Notes: generated from the sequence alone by a model not told the origin. A stretch of DNA of 21,385 nucleotides from UBA1359 sp035411265 (GCA_035411265.1 DAONSQ010000007.1:1-21385); one strand, 5' to 3'; positions 6,488-14,790 are shown, counted from the first letter of the stretch. Made by a program: numbers and translations.

Positions 6488-7357
6488 TTATTGTCCGATA
6501 ACTTCACCAATATTTTTTAAATCCAAACTATCCGCTCGCCAATAGTCATAAGCGCTAAGCAATCCCTGGTCAATCATTTCAAAACGATGAAAATCCGACC
6601 CACCAGTCATAATTAAATCAAATCTTCGTGCTAAATCTTGCAGATAAAAAACAGTCCCGAGACTATGATGCGGCGATAAAACCTCCAAACCATCCAAACC
6701 TAGATTTTTCAACTTTAAAATCAAGCTAGTTTTTAAGGATTTACTTTTACCTGGATGGCAAAAAATTAATTGCCCGCCTAATTCTTGGCGCAATTTAATA
6801 ATCCTTTTTAAATCGACACAACTTGGTTTTAGTTTGCCAATTTTTTTATTATTAAACAGCCAGCCAATTGCTTCTTCTTCACGGAAATTCTTTTCATTAA
6901 TTGCTTTTTCAATCAATCCACGATTACCTTTAATTGCCAAAAGGGCGTCCAAAATACGATTAGTCGGTACATAATTAGTAAACTGATCAACAATTTCTGC
7001 GCTTCCCTTAACCAGCATTTTTTTAGCTACCATTTTACGTAAATGCTGTCGCATACGATTCTCCCAATGCTTTTGACTATCTACTAACAATTTATTAACT
7101 TTTTCGTTATCAACTGGCAAATTATACCACAAAATATTAATCTGCCGATTACTAAGACGAGTATAGATTTCAATCCCGGGAATCGCTTTTATTTTAGCGG
7201 CCTGACAAGCTTGAGCAAATTCCTTGGAGCCAGCTAAAGTATTATGATCGGTTAAAGCAGCCACTCTAACTCCTTGCTTAGCTAAAAAATCAACCAACTG
7301 TCGAGGTGTTAAATAGCCATCGGAATAAATTGAATGCACTTGTAAGTCAATCAACAT
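6488..7357 (-). CDS. PHP-domain metal-dependent phosphoesterase
   Basis: PHP-domain enzymes of this type are hydrolases such as 3',5'-nucleoside bisphosphate phosphatases. Visible motifs are DLQVHSIYSDG (residues 4-14), TDHNT (36-40), PGIEI (60-64), FCHPGK (about 199-204) and GGSDFH (about 252-257), which together supply most of the trinuclear metal site. The first of the usual HxH histidines is Gln6 (Q-V-H). The 289-aa length fits the family. It is last in the operon, 4 nt after the APH-like kinase gene and followed by a terminator. The substrate cannot be read from the sequence. No SD is seen. Confidence 0.85.
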   Translation of the reverse strand: MLIDLQVHSIYSDGYLTPRQLVDFLAKQGVRVAALTDHNTLAGSKEFAQACQAAKIKAIPGIEIYTRLSNRQINILWYNLPVDNEKVNKLLVDSQKHWENRMRQHLRKMVAKKMLVKGSAEIVDQFTNYVPTNRILDALLAIKGNRGLIEKAINEKNFREEEAIGWLFNNKKIGKLKPSCVDLKRIIKLRQELGGQLIFCHPGKSKSLKTSLILKLKNLGLDGLEVLSPHHSLGTVFYLQDLARRFDLIMTGGSDFHRFEMIDQGLLSAYDYWRADSLDLKNIGEVIGQ

Positions 7358-7361
7358 AGTT

Positions 7362-8378
7362 TTAGTTTAAATTAGCTTCGATTTCATTTAACAACCCATC
7401 GGAGCGCTCTGGTTCTGGACCAGATTTAGTAACAAAATATATTGCCGTTCTAAAAGCAGTAAAATAGTAGTAGGTCTTTAATCTTTCGGGCCAATAAGCT
7501 GCTAGCTCAATCCCTGCTTCCGCCTGATAACTCTCAAGAAAAACTTTTTGCATGGCTTGCCAATAATCATTATCATCAATAGCCCTGTGTCCCATAAATG
7601 ACAACTGTTGCATAAATGAGCCAAGATCGCGCACTGGATCCCCAAGTGAAGCATCCGCCCAATCAATAATCGCCACACCTTGCTCATTAACTAAAACATT
7701 TTCTGGGTGGAGGTCTCCATGAATCATGGTTAAATTTTCATTTTTCGGCCAATGACTAAGTTCTCGCTGCTCTAATAATCCATAAAGCCGAGCAAAACGA
7801 TCATAATATTCTGGACAAACTTGTTTTATTCTTTCCAAAGTTCTTTCTCGTCCTGGGGCAACATCAATCACCCGCTGTTCTCGAGAATGTGACCAATTAA
7901 CCATTCCTAAGGTTAACTGATGCAAGCGCGCTAACCATTTAGCGGTTGCTCTAATACTTTCTTCAATAGCTATTCGCTCATTTTCATGAAAAAAATGATA
8001 AAGATTAATCCCTGGTAAGCCAACATAAAAGAAAGCATTGCTGCCAGTTTCATAAAAAAGTGGCAAATTGGTCTGAAATTCAGAACTTGGAACACCTTTT
8101 TGCCAAATTAACTGTAAGTTGGCCATAGTCTGTTTGCGCGATTCATTGCTGTGAGCTGAAGAATAAATCGTTAGTTCTTTTTTCTGACCATCTTCTACAA
8201 AACTAAGCGGATAAGCTGTCACTAAATTGTAATAATTATTATGAAAACTTTTCTTAATAATTATTACTTCTCTCACAACAATATCTTGAATTCCCGGCCA
8301 TTTTTTAGGCAATTCTTCAGCTAGCAATTCCTGGACGCTAACTAAATCAAGAATATCTTCAATACTAAATTTTCTCAT
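7362..8378 (-). CDS. APH/choline-kinase-like phosphotransferase
   Basis: The C-lobe of the protein-kinase-like APH fold is clear: the catalytic loop MIHGDLHPENVLV (about 218-230, Asp222 and Asn227) and the metal-binding VAIIDWADASLGDPVRDLG (Asp239). The N-lobe is less typical, and the usual ATP-binding lysine is not obvious around residues 68-80. These enzymes phosphorylate small molecules such as aminoglycosides, choline, sugars or amino sugars. Here the gene lies between GH57 and PHP genes in a glycogen-related operon, so a sugar kinase is an attractive but unproven idea. It starts 10 nt after the GH57 stop, without an SD. Confidence 0.75.
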   Translation of the reverse strand: MRKFSIEDILDLVSVQELLAEELPKKWPGIQDIVVREVIIIKKSFHNNYYNLVTAYPLSFVEDGQKKELTIYSSAHSNESRKQTMANLQLIWQKGVPSSEFQTNLPLFYETGSNAFFYVGLPGINLYHFFHENERIAIEESIRATAKWLARLHQLTLGMVNWSHSREQRVIDVAPGRERTLERIKQVCPEYYDRFARLYGLLEQRELSHWPKNENLTMIHGDLHPENVLVNEQGVAIIDWADASLGDPVRDLGSFMQQLSFMGHRAIDDNDYWQAMQKVFLESYQAEAGIELAAYWPERLKTYYYFTAFRTAIYFVTKSGPEPERSDGLLNEIEANLN

Positions 8379-8388
8379 ATTACTTAAT

Positions 8389-9534
8389 TTATTTTAACCA
8401 CTGACGCCAATGCTCTTGCCAGACTAATCCTTGAAGCGAACAAAATATTTTATCAGTTTGTTGTTTCCATGGTCGGCTCGCTTCAGCCTCAATTGACCGG
8501 ACACTTCTGGCCAATTGTTCGGCTCCGCGAATAATTTCTTCTGGATTCCAGGCCCGATTGCCGAATAAGACAAAATCTTGATTACTTGCCCACCACCAAG
8601 CACAGCTAGCTAGACCCTGGTGTAAATGTCGATATACCCACTCCCGGTTATTGTCACTAGAAAAACGCTCTGCCGCCTGGCTAGCTAAATCAGCCAAAGA
8701 CCAAAGCATCGAATGGATATTGTTCTGACGATTATCCCAGACAAAATAAGGTTGACGTTTAACAAGTTCTTCGGGCTGGCTTTCCCACGAAGAGGCTACG
8801 GGCTCACAAATTTTTTTATCACCGCTTTGAGCTACTAGTTCACCAACCGTTAAACAGTCTGCTACTTTACTTTCCCAGACTTTTTCTAGGTTGCCACGAT
8901 AGTCACGATGTCTTAGGCCGTATAATTCACCATCAGTCGCTGTGAACAAATCTTTTGTACAATCTCTTAAATCACCCATTATTACTTCTGGCGGATAGAC
9001 TTTAGACAATTTTCTTTGTCTAGTAGCCAAAATCAAACCAGATTCTTCTTGATAGAGCAGATCTTTGGCTTGATCCAAACGGCCGTCAATCGTTATTTCA
9101 TCAACAATGGCATAACTATAGCCTCTCTCCACCAGCCATTTAGCCAACTCTTTGGAGTAAGCAAGCTCTGGAGCAAAAAAACCTTGCGGCCGCTCGATTT
9201 TAAATATCTCTTTCAAGATATTTTCTTGTGCTATTATCTGATAGCTAGCATCTTTTAAGCTAATTTTCGGTAAAAGAGCATGCCAATAGGCTGATCCCAA
9301 TAGCTCTACCTGACCCCTTTCGACTAATTTTCGCCAATCATTAATCAACTCATCTTGCTTTAAAGCTATTAGTTGCTCTAGCAAACAGCCGCTAAAATTA
9401 ACTGTCACCTTAACTTGAGGATTCTTAAGCAAAGCTTTGGCTACGCGGCCATAGCTTAGCTTAGCTGCTTCCAAAACAATTTCTGGACGACTCAGCGGCG
9501 GTTGATAAAAATGCAGGACATTAACCCAGCGCAT
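8389..9534 (-). CDS. Glycoside hydrolase family 57 protein (alpha-glucan hydrolase or branching type)
   Basis: GH57 enzymes act on alpha-1,4/1,6-glucans with a retaining mechanism. The 381-aa protein shows the family motifs in order: HFYQPP at residues 8-13, GSAYWHALLP (80-89), GFFAPELAY (118-126) with the likely nucleophile Glu123, TATDGELYGLRHRDY (198-212) with the likely acid Asp201, and a C-terminal SCAWWWAS segment. No signal peptide is present, so it acts in the cytoplasm. It directly follows glgA (6-nt gap), fitting alpha-glucan remodelling. Hydrolase, amylopullulanase-like and branching activities cannot be separated by eye. No SD precedes the ATG at 9534. Confidence 0.85.
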   Translation of the reverse strand: MRWVNVLHFYQPPLSRPEIVLEAAKLSYGRVAKALLKNPQVKVTVNFSGCLLEQLIALKQDELINDWRKLVERGQVELLGSAYWHALLPKISLKDASYQIIAQENILKEIFKIERPQGFFAPELAYSKELAKWLVERGYSYAIVDEITIDGRLDQAKDLLYQEESGLILATRQRKLSKVYPPEVIMGDLRDCTKDLFTATDGELYGLRHRDYRGNLEKVWESKVADCLTVGELVAQSGDKKICEPVASSWESQPEELVKRQPYFVWDNRQNNIHSMLWSLADLASQAAERFSSDNNREWVYRHLHQGLASCAWWWASNQDFVLFGNRAWNPEEIIRGAEQLARSVRSIEAEASRPWKQQTDKIFCSLQGLVWQEHWRQWLK

Positions 9535-9540
9535 AAATTA

Positions 9541-11004
9541 TTATTTTAAAGCTCGACGATATAAATTAAGATATTTTTGTGCCGGAATTTTCCACGAGCT
9601 GGCCATTTTCATATCACGACGAATTAAACCTTGCCAAGAAGCCTGATAACGATAATTTTCTAAAGCTCGAATCATGGCCGTATAAAGACCCATTACCGTA
9701 AAAGTATTAAACATAAAACCAGTACCACGATTAGTACGCGGATTATAATTGCTGACTGTATCGTTTAGGCCACCGACATTACGGACAATCGGCACACAGC
9801 CATAACGCATAGCAATCAACTGATTAATACCGCAAGGTTCATGGTGCGATGGTAAAAGTAGACAATCACTAGCCGCATAAAAAAGGCTCTCCAGTTCCGG
9901 ATATTTACGATACGACCGGATAGCCATTCGTTTTGGGTGCTTTTTCTGCCAAAACTTTAACTTATTTAAATATTCTTTATCACCATCGCCCAAAACAATA
10001 ATTTGCGCATCTGACTTAAACACCCACTCCATTGCCTCCATAATCAAACTAAAACCTTTCTGAAAGGTAATCCTCGAAGTAGCACAAATCAAAGGAACAT
10101 CTTCATCAACCTGAAGCCCTAGTTTTTCTTGCAAATACTTTTTATTCGCCGCCTTACCATTAATAGCTGTCCGCCAATCATATCTAACTGGCAAATCATC
10201 GTCATTGCTCGGATTATATTCAAAATGATCAATACCATTAATAATGCCAAACAAACGATCGGCTCGATTTCTTAAAATCCGATGTAAATCTTGGCCAAAA
10301 TGTCTGGTCATTATTTCTTGGCGATACTGTTCACTAACCGTGTTAATAATATCGGCTTGCAAAATTGCCCGTTTAGCAAAATTAATATATTCAATATCTG
10401 GATCATTTAGGCTGGGCAATTTCTTGATGCCAAAATCTTTTTTATTGGCTGGCACTTGCCACCAATTATGGCCGTATTGAAAAACTAAATTATGGATAGT
10501 AAAAACTGTTCGCGCTCCTCGCAAAGCAGCTGATTTCTTGAATTGGGTATTAAGTAGTTGTGGAATTAATCCAGTTTGCCAATCATGACAATGGATAATA
10601 TCTGGTTTAAATTCTAATAATTCTAGTAACTTTAAAGCTGCCACATCAAAAACATAAAAACGAGCATTATCGTTTTTAGCGCCATATAGCTTTTTATCAC
10701 TACTAAAATAATCTTTTTGTTCAATAAAGTAAACCGGTAAACCTTCCATCAAATAACCTTGCCAATAATTAATCAGCACGCTCTCACCACCAACGCTAAT
10801 TTTTATTTCATGAAAAATTTCCTTAAGCTTATGTTTAGTTTTGCTAATAATTTTGCCATAAAACGGCGTGATTACAATCACTTCATGATCTAAACGACTA
10901 ATCGCCTTAGGCAAGCTACGAGCCACATCGGCTAGACCGCCAGTTTTGCTAAAAGGCGCCACTTCTGAAGATATGCTAACTATTTTTAAAACTTTCTTAC
11001 CCAT
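9541..11004 (-). CDS. glgA: Glycogen/starch synthase, GT5 family
   Basis: This enzyme elongates alpha-1,4-glucan chains from ADP-glucose or UDP-glucose. The N-terminal SSEVAPFSKTGGLADV contains the KTGGL sugar-nucleotide loop (Lys20 to Leu24). The N-terminal GT5 domain covers roughly residues 7-255. The C-terminal Rossmann domain has ATSRITFQKGFSLI and LLPSHHEPCGINQLIAMRYG, with the expected E-x7-type donor site. The length (487 aa) is normal. It is co-oriented with ruvC (3-nt gap upstream) and the GH57 gene (6-nt gap downstream), so it is probably co-transcribed. No SD is visible. Confidence 0.95.
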   Translation of the reverse strand: MGKKVLKIVSISSEVAPFSKTGGLADVARSLPKAISRLDHEVIVITPFYGKIISKTKHKLKEIFHEIKISVGGESVLINYWQGYLMEGLPVYFIEQKDYFSSDKKLYGAKNDNARFYVFDVAALKLLELLEFKPDIIHCHDWQTGLIPQLLNTQFKKSAALRGARTVFTIHNLVFQYGHNWWQVPANKKDFGIKKLPSLNDPDIEYINFAKRAILQADIINTVSEQYRQEIMTRHFGQDLHRILRNRADRLFGIINGIDHFEYNPSNDDDLPVRYDWRTAINGKAANKKYLQEKLGLQVDEDVPLICATSRITFQKGFSLIMEAMEWVFKSDAQIIVLGDGDKEYLNKLKFWQKKHPKRMAIRSYRKYPELESLFYAASDCLLLPSHHEPCGINQLIAMRYGCVPIVRNVGGLNDTVSNYNPRTNRGTGFMFNTFTVMGLYTAMIRALENYRYQASWQGLIRRDMKMASSWKIPAQKYLNLYRRALK

Positions 11005-11007
11005 AAA

Positions 11008-11511
11008 TTACTTTTTTATTAAAAGGGTTGAACTGCTTTGCATAGCACAAAGTGCTGCTGCCAAACCATCGGCAGCATCATCCGGCTTGGGAATTTTTTC
11101 CAAATTTAAAGTCAATTTAACCATCTTTTGAACTTGTTTTTTATCAGCTTGTCCATAGCCGGCCACAGCCTGCTTTATTTGTAATGGCGTAAATTCCAAA
11201 CAAGGAATTTCTCTCTGGCCAATCGCCAACATTACCACACCGCGAGCCTGACCAACCTGAAAAGCAGTGGTAACATTGCGACAAAAAAACAATTGTTCAA
11301 TACCAATTAAATCAGGCTGGTATTTTTCTAAGATTTCTTCTGTTTGCTCATAAATACTGGCTAGCCTAGCCGGTAAATCAACTCCGGCCGGTGTCTTTAT
11401 TGAACCATAAGCTAAACAAGCCAGTTTCGAGCCAGCAGCTGCAATTACCCCAAAACCAGTATCAGCTAGCCCAGGATCAAAACCGATAATTATTCTAACT
11501 TTTTTAGCCAT
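11008..11511 (-). CDS. ruvC: Crossover junction endodeoxyribonuclease RuvC
   Basis: RuvC cleaves Holliday junctions during recombination. The first catalytic Asp is in IIGFDPGLADTGFG at the N-terminus, Glu is in LIGIEQLFF, and the last acidic residues are in KPDDAADGLAAALC. The length of 167 aa is typical. I use the ATG at 11511. A TTG immediately upstream at 11514 would add one residue but is less likely. The gene is 6 nt after yebC, the classical neighbour, and 3 nt before glgA, which is not a usual partner. ruvA and ruvB are not in the window. Confidence 0.95.
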   Translation of the reverse strand: MAKKVRIIIGFDPGLADTGFGVIAAAGSKLACLAYGSIKTPAGVDLPARLASIYEQTEEILEKYQPDLIGIEQLFFCRNVTTAFQVGQARGVVMLAIGQREIPCLEFTPLQIKQAVAGYGQADKKQVQKMVKLTLNLEKIPKPDDAADGLAAALCAMQSSSTLLIKK

Positions 11512-11517
11512 CAAAAA

Positions 11518-12249
11518 TTATTCCCACTCAGCATTAGTGTAATAATCACTAACATCTTCACAATCCTCTAAAGAATCGATAAATTTCTCCATCTTCAAGC
11601 GATCATCAGCGTCTTCAATTGTCATTTTATCTTTAGCCACATGTTGAATTTCGGCTGTCTCAGTAGCAATATTCTGCTGTTCTAAGAAGCTTTTCAACTT
11701 TTGCAAATCTTCTGGCGCCGTATAAAGAGTTACACCCTCTTCTTCGCGTATGATTTCTTCAACACCCTGATCAATCAATTCTAGCTCAAAACTATCCCAG
11801 TCATTGTTTTTAGTCGCTAAAGCTTCAGTAGTAATTTGAACTACCCCTTTTAAAGAAAAATTCCACATAACTGAACCTAAACTGCCACCGGCCTTGGAAA
11901 AGGCATGGCGAATAGTTGAAGCCGTACGATTGCGGCTATCGGTAACGCATTTGATAATAAATTGGCTACCAACCGGTCCCTGGCCTTCATAGACCAATTC
12001 TTCAATCTGATTACCACCACCCTCACCAGTACCGCGCTTGATAGCTCTCTCGATATTGTCTTTCGGCATATTAGCTTGCCTGGCCTTATCAATAGCCATA
12101 CGCAAAGTAAAATTGGTAGCTGGATCGCCACCCTTATCGCGGGCAGCAATGGTTATCAAATTGCTCATCTTAGTAAAAATTGCGCCACGTTTGGCGTCAA
12201 CTACCGCTTTTTGGCGCTTGGTAGTTGCCCATTTTGAGTGTCCAGACAT
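11518..12249 (-). CDS. yebC: YebC/PmpR/TACO1-family regulator
   Basis: The N-terminus MSGHSKWATTKRQKAVVDAKRG and the segment MPKDNIERAIKRGTGEG are diagnostic of the YebC/TACO1 family, described both as transcriptional regulators and as translation factors that help ribosomes on proline-rich stretches. The 243-aa length covers all three domains. It heads the six-gene minus-strand operon, immediately upstream of ruvC. Having it in the same window as efp is a mild functional echo, nothing more. The start at 12249 has no SD; a small hairpin (12262-12277) sits in its leader. Confidence 0.97.
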   Translation of the reverse strand: MSGHSKWATTKRQKAVVDAKRGAIFTKMSNLITIAARDKGGDPATNFTLRMAIDKARQANMPKDNIERAIKRGTGEGGGNQIEELVYEGQGPVGSQFIIKCVTDSRNRTASTIRHAFSKAGGSLGSVMWNFSLKGVVQITTEALATKNNDWDSFELELIDQGVEEIIREEEGVTLYTAPEDLQKLKSFLEQQNIATETAEIQHVAKDKMTIEDADDRLKMEKFIDSLEDCEDVSDYYTNAEWE

Positions 12250-12278
12250 AAAAGCTTCTGAAGAGTAAAAGTACTCTC

Positions 12279-12307
12279 AAACTACCATATTTTTTGATAA
12301 ATAGCAA
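12279..12307 (-). promoter_or_regulatory. Candidate promoter of the yebC operon
   Basis: On the minus strand TTGCTA (12302-12307) and TAGTTT (12279-12284) are 17 nt apart. The -35 falls in the left arm of the palindrome at 12301-12319. Confidence 0.4.
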
Positions 12308-12322
12308 TATAATTGCTATAAT
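12294..12322 (+). promoter_or_regulatory. Promoter of the phosphoglucose/phosphomannose isomerase gene
   Basis: TTGATA (12294-12299) and TATAAT (12317-12322) are separated by exactly 17 nt, close to the sigma-70 consensus. The transcript would start about 25 nt before the ATG at 12354. Confidence 0.8.
12301..12319. repeat. 19-bp perfect inverted repeat between divergent promoters, candidate operator
   Basis: ATAGCAAT (12301-12308) and ATTGCTAT (12312-12319) are exact reverse complements separated by 3 bp. The repeat fills the spacer and part of the -10 of the plus promoter and covers the -35 of the minus promoter, a good place for a dimeric repressor. Confidence 0.5.
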
Positions 12323-12353
12323 AATCAAACTTGTTAATGGTTAATCTTTTTTT

Positions 12354-13430
12354 ATGACTATACTCGACAATCAAACTGCTCGACTTGAACTAGACAGTCA
12401 CCAAGTCGGCCAAGCTATCCAACTGTTACCAGAGCAATTGCTTCAAGTAATAAATGATTTCAAAGATCAAGCTGCCCAGCCATTAACTCAATCAATCAAC
12501 AAGATCGTCTTAAACGGCATGGGCGGTTCCAATCTAGGCGCTCGTTTAATTGTCTCAGCCCTCGCCGATAAATTACCTCTACCACTAATTGTTGAACCCG
12601 GCTATACTGTTCCTCATTATATTGATGAGCACACTCTTTATATTATTTCTTCTTACTCTGGTACCACCGAAGAACCATTGAGCACTATTGTCGAAGTTCA
12701 AAAACGCGGAGCCACTCTAGCTGCCATCACTGCCGATACTCCAAATAATCCTTTAGCTAAGCTAGCCCGTGATAATAATTGGCCAGCCTACATTTTTACT
12801 ACTGAAAATAATCCTTCCGGCCAACCACGCCTAGGTCTAGGCTATGCTATTTTTGGTCTGCTAGGATTGCTTGGACAATTAGCTATTCTACCTTTTGACT
12901 TATCACTAGCCAAAGATCTAGTTGATCAGCTTCAAAAAACTGGCGAGAATTGGTTACCGGATGTGCCAACTACTGACAATGATGCCAAACAATTAGCCTT
13001 AGAACTTCACGGCCGTCAAATCTGGCTAATTGGACCAGACCGATTAACTGGCAATCTTCATATTTTACGCAATCAAATCAATGAAACCAGTAAAAATCTA
13101 GCCAATTATCTAGTTGTTCCCGAACTCAATCATTACGCCATGGAGGGCCTAACCTATCCTACTAGCGTTACTGAAACTGTGGCTACCCTATCTTTCAAAA
13201 TTACCGGCCTTAACGATCGTCTAACAAAAAGACTTGAACTAACCGATGAGGTTCTCGAAGAAAATGGTTTGCCGGTCTTTAACTACCGCGCCAAATCAGC
13301 TGACCCACTTGGCCAAGCTCTAGAAATACTCGCTTTTGGCGGCTGGCTCAGTTATTATTTAGGTCTTTTAAATGGCGTTGACCCGGTTAAAATACCGTGG
13401 GTTGATCTTTTCAAGAAAAAACTTGCCTAA
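12354..13430 (+). CDS. Bifunctional phosphoglucose/phosphomannose isomerase (SIS family)
   Basis: The enzyme interconverts fructose 6-phosphate with glucose 6-phosphate and mannose 6-phosphate, linking glycolysis/gluconeogenesis with glycogen and sugar-nucleotide synthesis. Two SIS domains are present: VLNGMGGSNLGARL (52-65) and SSYSGTTEEPLS (99-110) in the first, and a C-terminal one. Glu244 in INETSK and His260 in ELNHYAMEG keep the 16-residue spacing of the catalytic Glu/His pair known from the Pyrobaculum enzyme. The 358-aa length is slightly above typical. It has its own promoter and is followed after 16 nt by the lamin-tail gene. The ATG lacks an SD. Confidence 0.92.
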   Translation: MTILDNQTARLELDSHQVGQAIQLLPEQLLQVINDFKDQAAQPLTQSINKIVLNGMGGSNLGARLIVSALADKLPLPLIVEPGYTVPHYIDEHTLYIISSYSGTTEEPLSTIVEVQKRGATLAAITADTPNNPLAKLARDNNWPAYIFTTENNPSGQPRLGLGYAIFGLLGLLGQLAILPFDLSLAKDLVDQLQKTGENWLPDVPTTDNDAKQLALELHGRQIWLIGPDRLTGNLHILRNQINETSKNLANYLVVPELNHYAMEGLTYPTSVTETVATLSFKITGLNDRLTKRLELTDEVLEENGLPVFNYRAKSADPLGQALEILAFGGWLSYYLGLLNGVDPVKIPWVDLFKKKLA

Positions 13431-13446
13431 TTCTTAACATAACAAT

Positions 13447-14517
13447 ATGGCTATCAAGGAGGGGTGCCGATTTTATATTGGCAGAAAGCTTATTTTATTA
13501 GCGGCTGGCTTATTTTTCAGCTTGTTTTATCCGCTTGGTCTTCTGGCTCAAGTAGTTTCTTTCGGCGAAATTATTGCCGATCCAGCTGCTGACCAAGTTG
13601 AGTCTTTTACTTTGATTAATAGTAGCAATCAAGCAATTGACTTGGCTGGTTGGCAGCTAGCTGACATAGCTAAAAAGGACCAACCCATCGATTTAGCTGG
13701 CTATCAATTGCCCGCCCTTACTACGCTACGTTTTTTAGCTTCTGATTTGGGTTTAACTCTCAATAATGATAATGAGTCTTTATTTTTATGGCAGCCCAAT
13801 GGCGGACTAGCTGCTACTTTGGATTATCAAGCTCCAACTAAAAAATCTTCTTCAGCCACCAAACAAAGCGAAACTCGTGAGGGCGTCGTTACTTCTCTAC
13901 CTCATCAGCTCTCTAGCCAATATTTCTATATTACTTATCCTGATAATTCAGCTGGGCTTAAAATTTATAATTATTATAAATTATGGCCTGATTTAAAGCT
14001 GGGCAGCCTGATTGCTGTCACTGGTCAAATGGTTACCACCAGCGCTGAAACTAAGCTTACGATTACCGGTCCGCAAGACATTAAGGTTCTTAAAAAACAA
14101 GCCAGCCTAGCACCGCTTGATGCTAATGCCAATTGGGCCAATTTAAAAAATGGCCAGCTCATTAAGCTAACTGGACAACTCTCAGCCAAAAATCAATCAA
14201 CTCTTTATATCACTGACGATCAAGGTGAATATTTAGTCCAACTCAAAGCCGGCAGTCAGCTTAAAAGCGCTGATTTTACAGTTGGCCAAAATTACCAACT
14301 ACTAGGACTCGCCCTGGATAACAACGGCTACCGCTTGGTGCCACGACAAAAAGACGATGTTATTTTAATTGAAGCTACCAACACTACAACGCCCGCCGCT
14401 ACGACCACGCTTGATTTCAGCCAAGAAAAGCCGGCCACTCAACCCTGGACAGCTTGGTTTATCGGCAGTTTAGCTGGCTTAATAATTGCCATTACTGCTT
14501 ATAAATTGGCTAAATAA
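13447..14517 (+). CDS. Exported, membrane-anchored lamin-tail/OB-fold protein
   Basis: Residues 12-35 form a signal peptide or N-terminal anchor. Residues about 38-127 match a lamin-tail (LTD) beta-sandwich (FGEIIADP, FTLINSSNQAIDLAGWQLAD, LNNDNESLFLW). Two tandem segments (about 144-216 and 222-310) look like OB-fold domains, each with a Gly-Gln turn (VTGQMV, LTGQLS) as in extracellular nucleic-acid-binding proteins. A Thr/Pro linker leads to a final transmembrane helix (about 334-353) with a basic end. The protein should be displayed on the outer face of the membrane. LTD plus OB domains suggest binding of DNA or another polymer, possibly in DNA uptake. That is inference, and no nuclease motif was seen. 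No upstream SD; an AAGGAGG lies inside the gene (13456-13462). Confidence 0.75.
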   Translation: MAIKEGCRFYIGRKLILLAAGLFFSLFYPLGLLAQVVSFGEIIADPAADQVESFTLINSSNQAIDLAGWQLADIAKKDQPIDLAGYQLPALTTLRFLASDLGLTLNNDNESLFLWQPNGGLAATLDYQAPTKKSSSATKQSETREGVVTSLPHQLSSQYFYITYPDNSAGLKIYNYYKLWPDLKLGSLIAVTGQMVTTSAETKLTITGPQDIKVLKKQASLAPLDANANWANLKNGQLIKLTGQLSAKNQSTLYITDDQGEYLVQLKAGSQLKSADFTVGQNYQLLGLALDNNGYRLVPRQKDDVILIEATNTTTPAATTTLDFSQEKPATQPWTAWFIGSLAGLIIAITAYKLAK

Positions 14518-14547
14518 AAATCCCTCCTTGTTTTAAGGAGAGATTTT
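14517..14547. terminator. Bidirectional rho-independent terminator
   Basis: AAAATCcCTCCTT (14517-14529) pairs with AAGGAGaGATTTT (14535-14547), with one internal mismatch. It starts at the lamin-tail stop codon on the plus strand and lies 2 nt past the tRNA-Val CCA end on the minus strand, with T-rich flanks both ways. Confidence 0.85.
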
Positions 14548-14549
14548 GA

Positions 14550-14626
<77 letters not shown>

Positions 14627-14637
14627 AAAGCGTTATC

Positions 14638-14666
14638 ATTGTAAAAGTTGCTGTAATTTTTGTCAA
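14638..14666 (-). promoter_or_regulatory. tRNA-Val promoter
   Basis: TTGACA (14661-14666) and TACAAT (14638-14643) on the minus strand are 17 nt apart. Transcription would begin about 5 nt before the tRNA 5' end. Confidence 0.75.
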
Positions 14667-14672
14667 CTAAGG

Positions 14673-14746
14673 TGCGCCCAGATGGACTTGAACCGTCGAC
14701 CTCCGCTTTATAAGAGCGGCGCTCTAACCGACTGAGCTATGGGCGC
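14673..14746 (-). tRNA. tRNA-Ile (anticodon UAU), CCA not encoded
   Basis: The 74-nt cloverleaf has acceptor GCGCCCA/TGGGCGC, D arm GCTC/GAGC, and anticodon stem CCGCT/AGCGG with loop CTTATAA, so the anticodon is UAU for AUA codons. The T arm GACGG/CCATC has one C-A mismatch in its middle pair. After discriminator A the genome reads CCT, so CCA must be added or completed by a nucleotidyltransferase. Confidence 0.93.
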
Positions 14747-14761
14747 TCAATTTACAGACTA

Positions 14762-14790
14762 ATCATAACCGACTACCGGCCGCTTGGCAA
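14762..14790 (-). promoter_or_regulatory. tRNA-Ile promoter
   Basis: TTGCCA (14785-14790) and TATGAT (14762-14767) on the minus strand are 17 nt apart, between the stop of the DHH-like gene (14792) and the tRNA-Ile 5' end (14746). Confidence 0.6.

Noticed and set aside
11512..11514. TTG start for ruvC one codon upstream
   Set aside because: The following ATG is a more likely start and gives the typical RuvC N-terminus.
13456..13462. AAGGAGG inside the lamin-tail gene as the SD of a later start
   Set aside because: No in-frame start at a suitable distance follows, and the existing ATG gives a sensible basic N-terminus before the hydrophobic segment.
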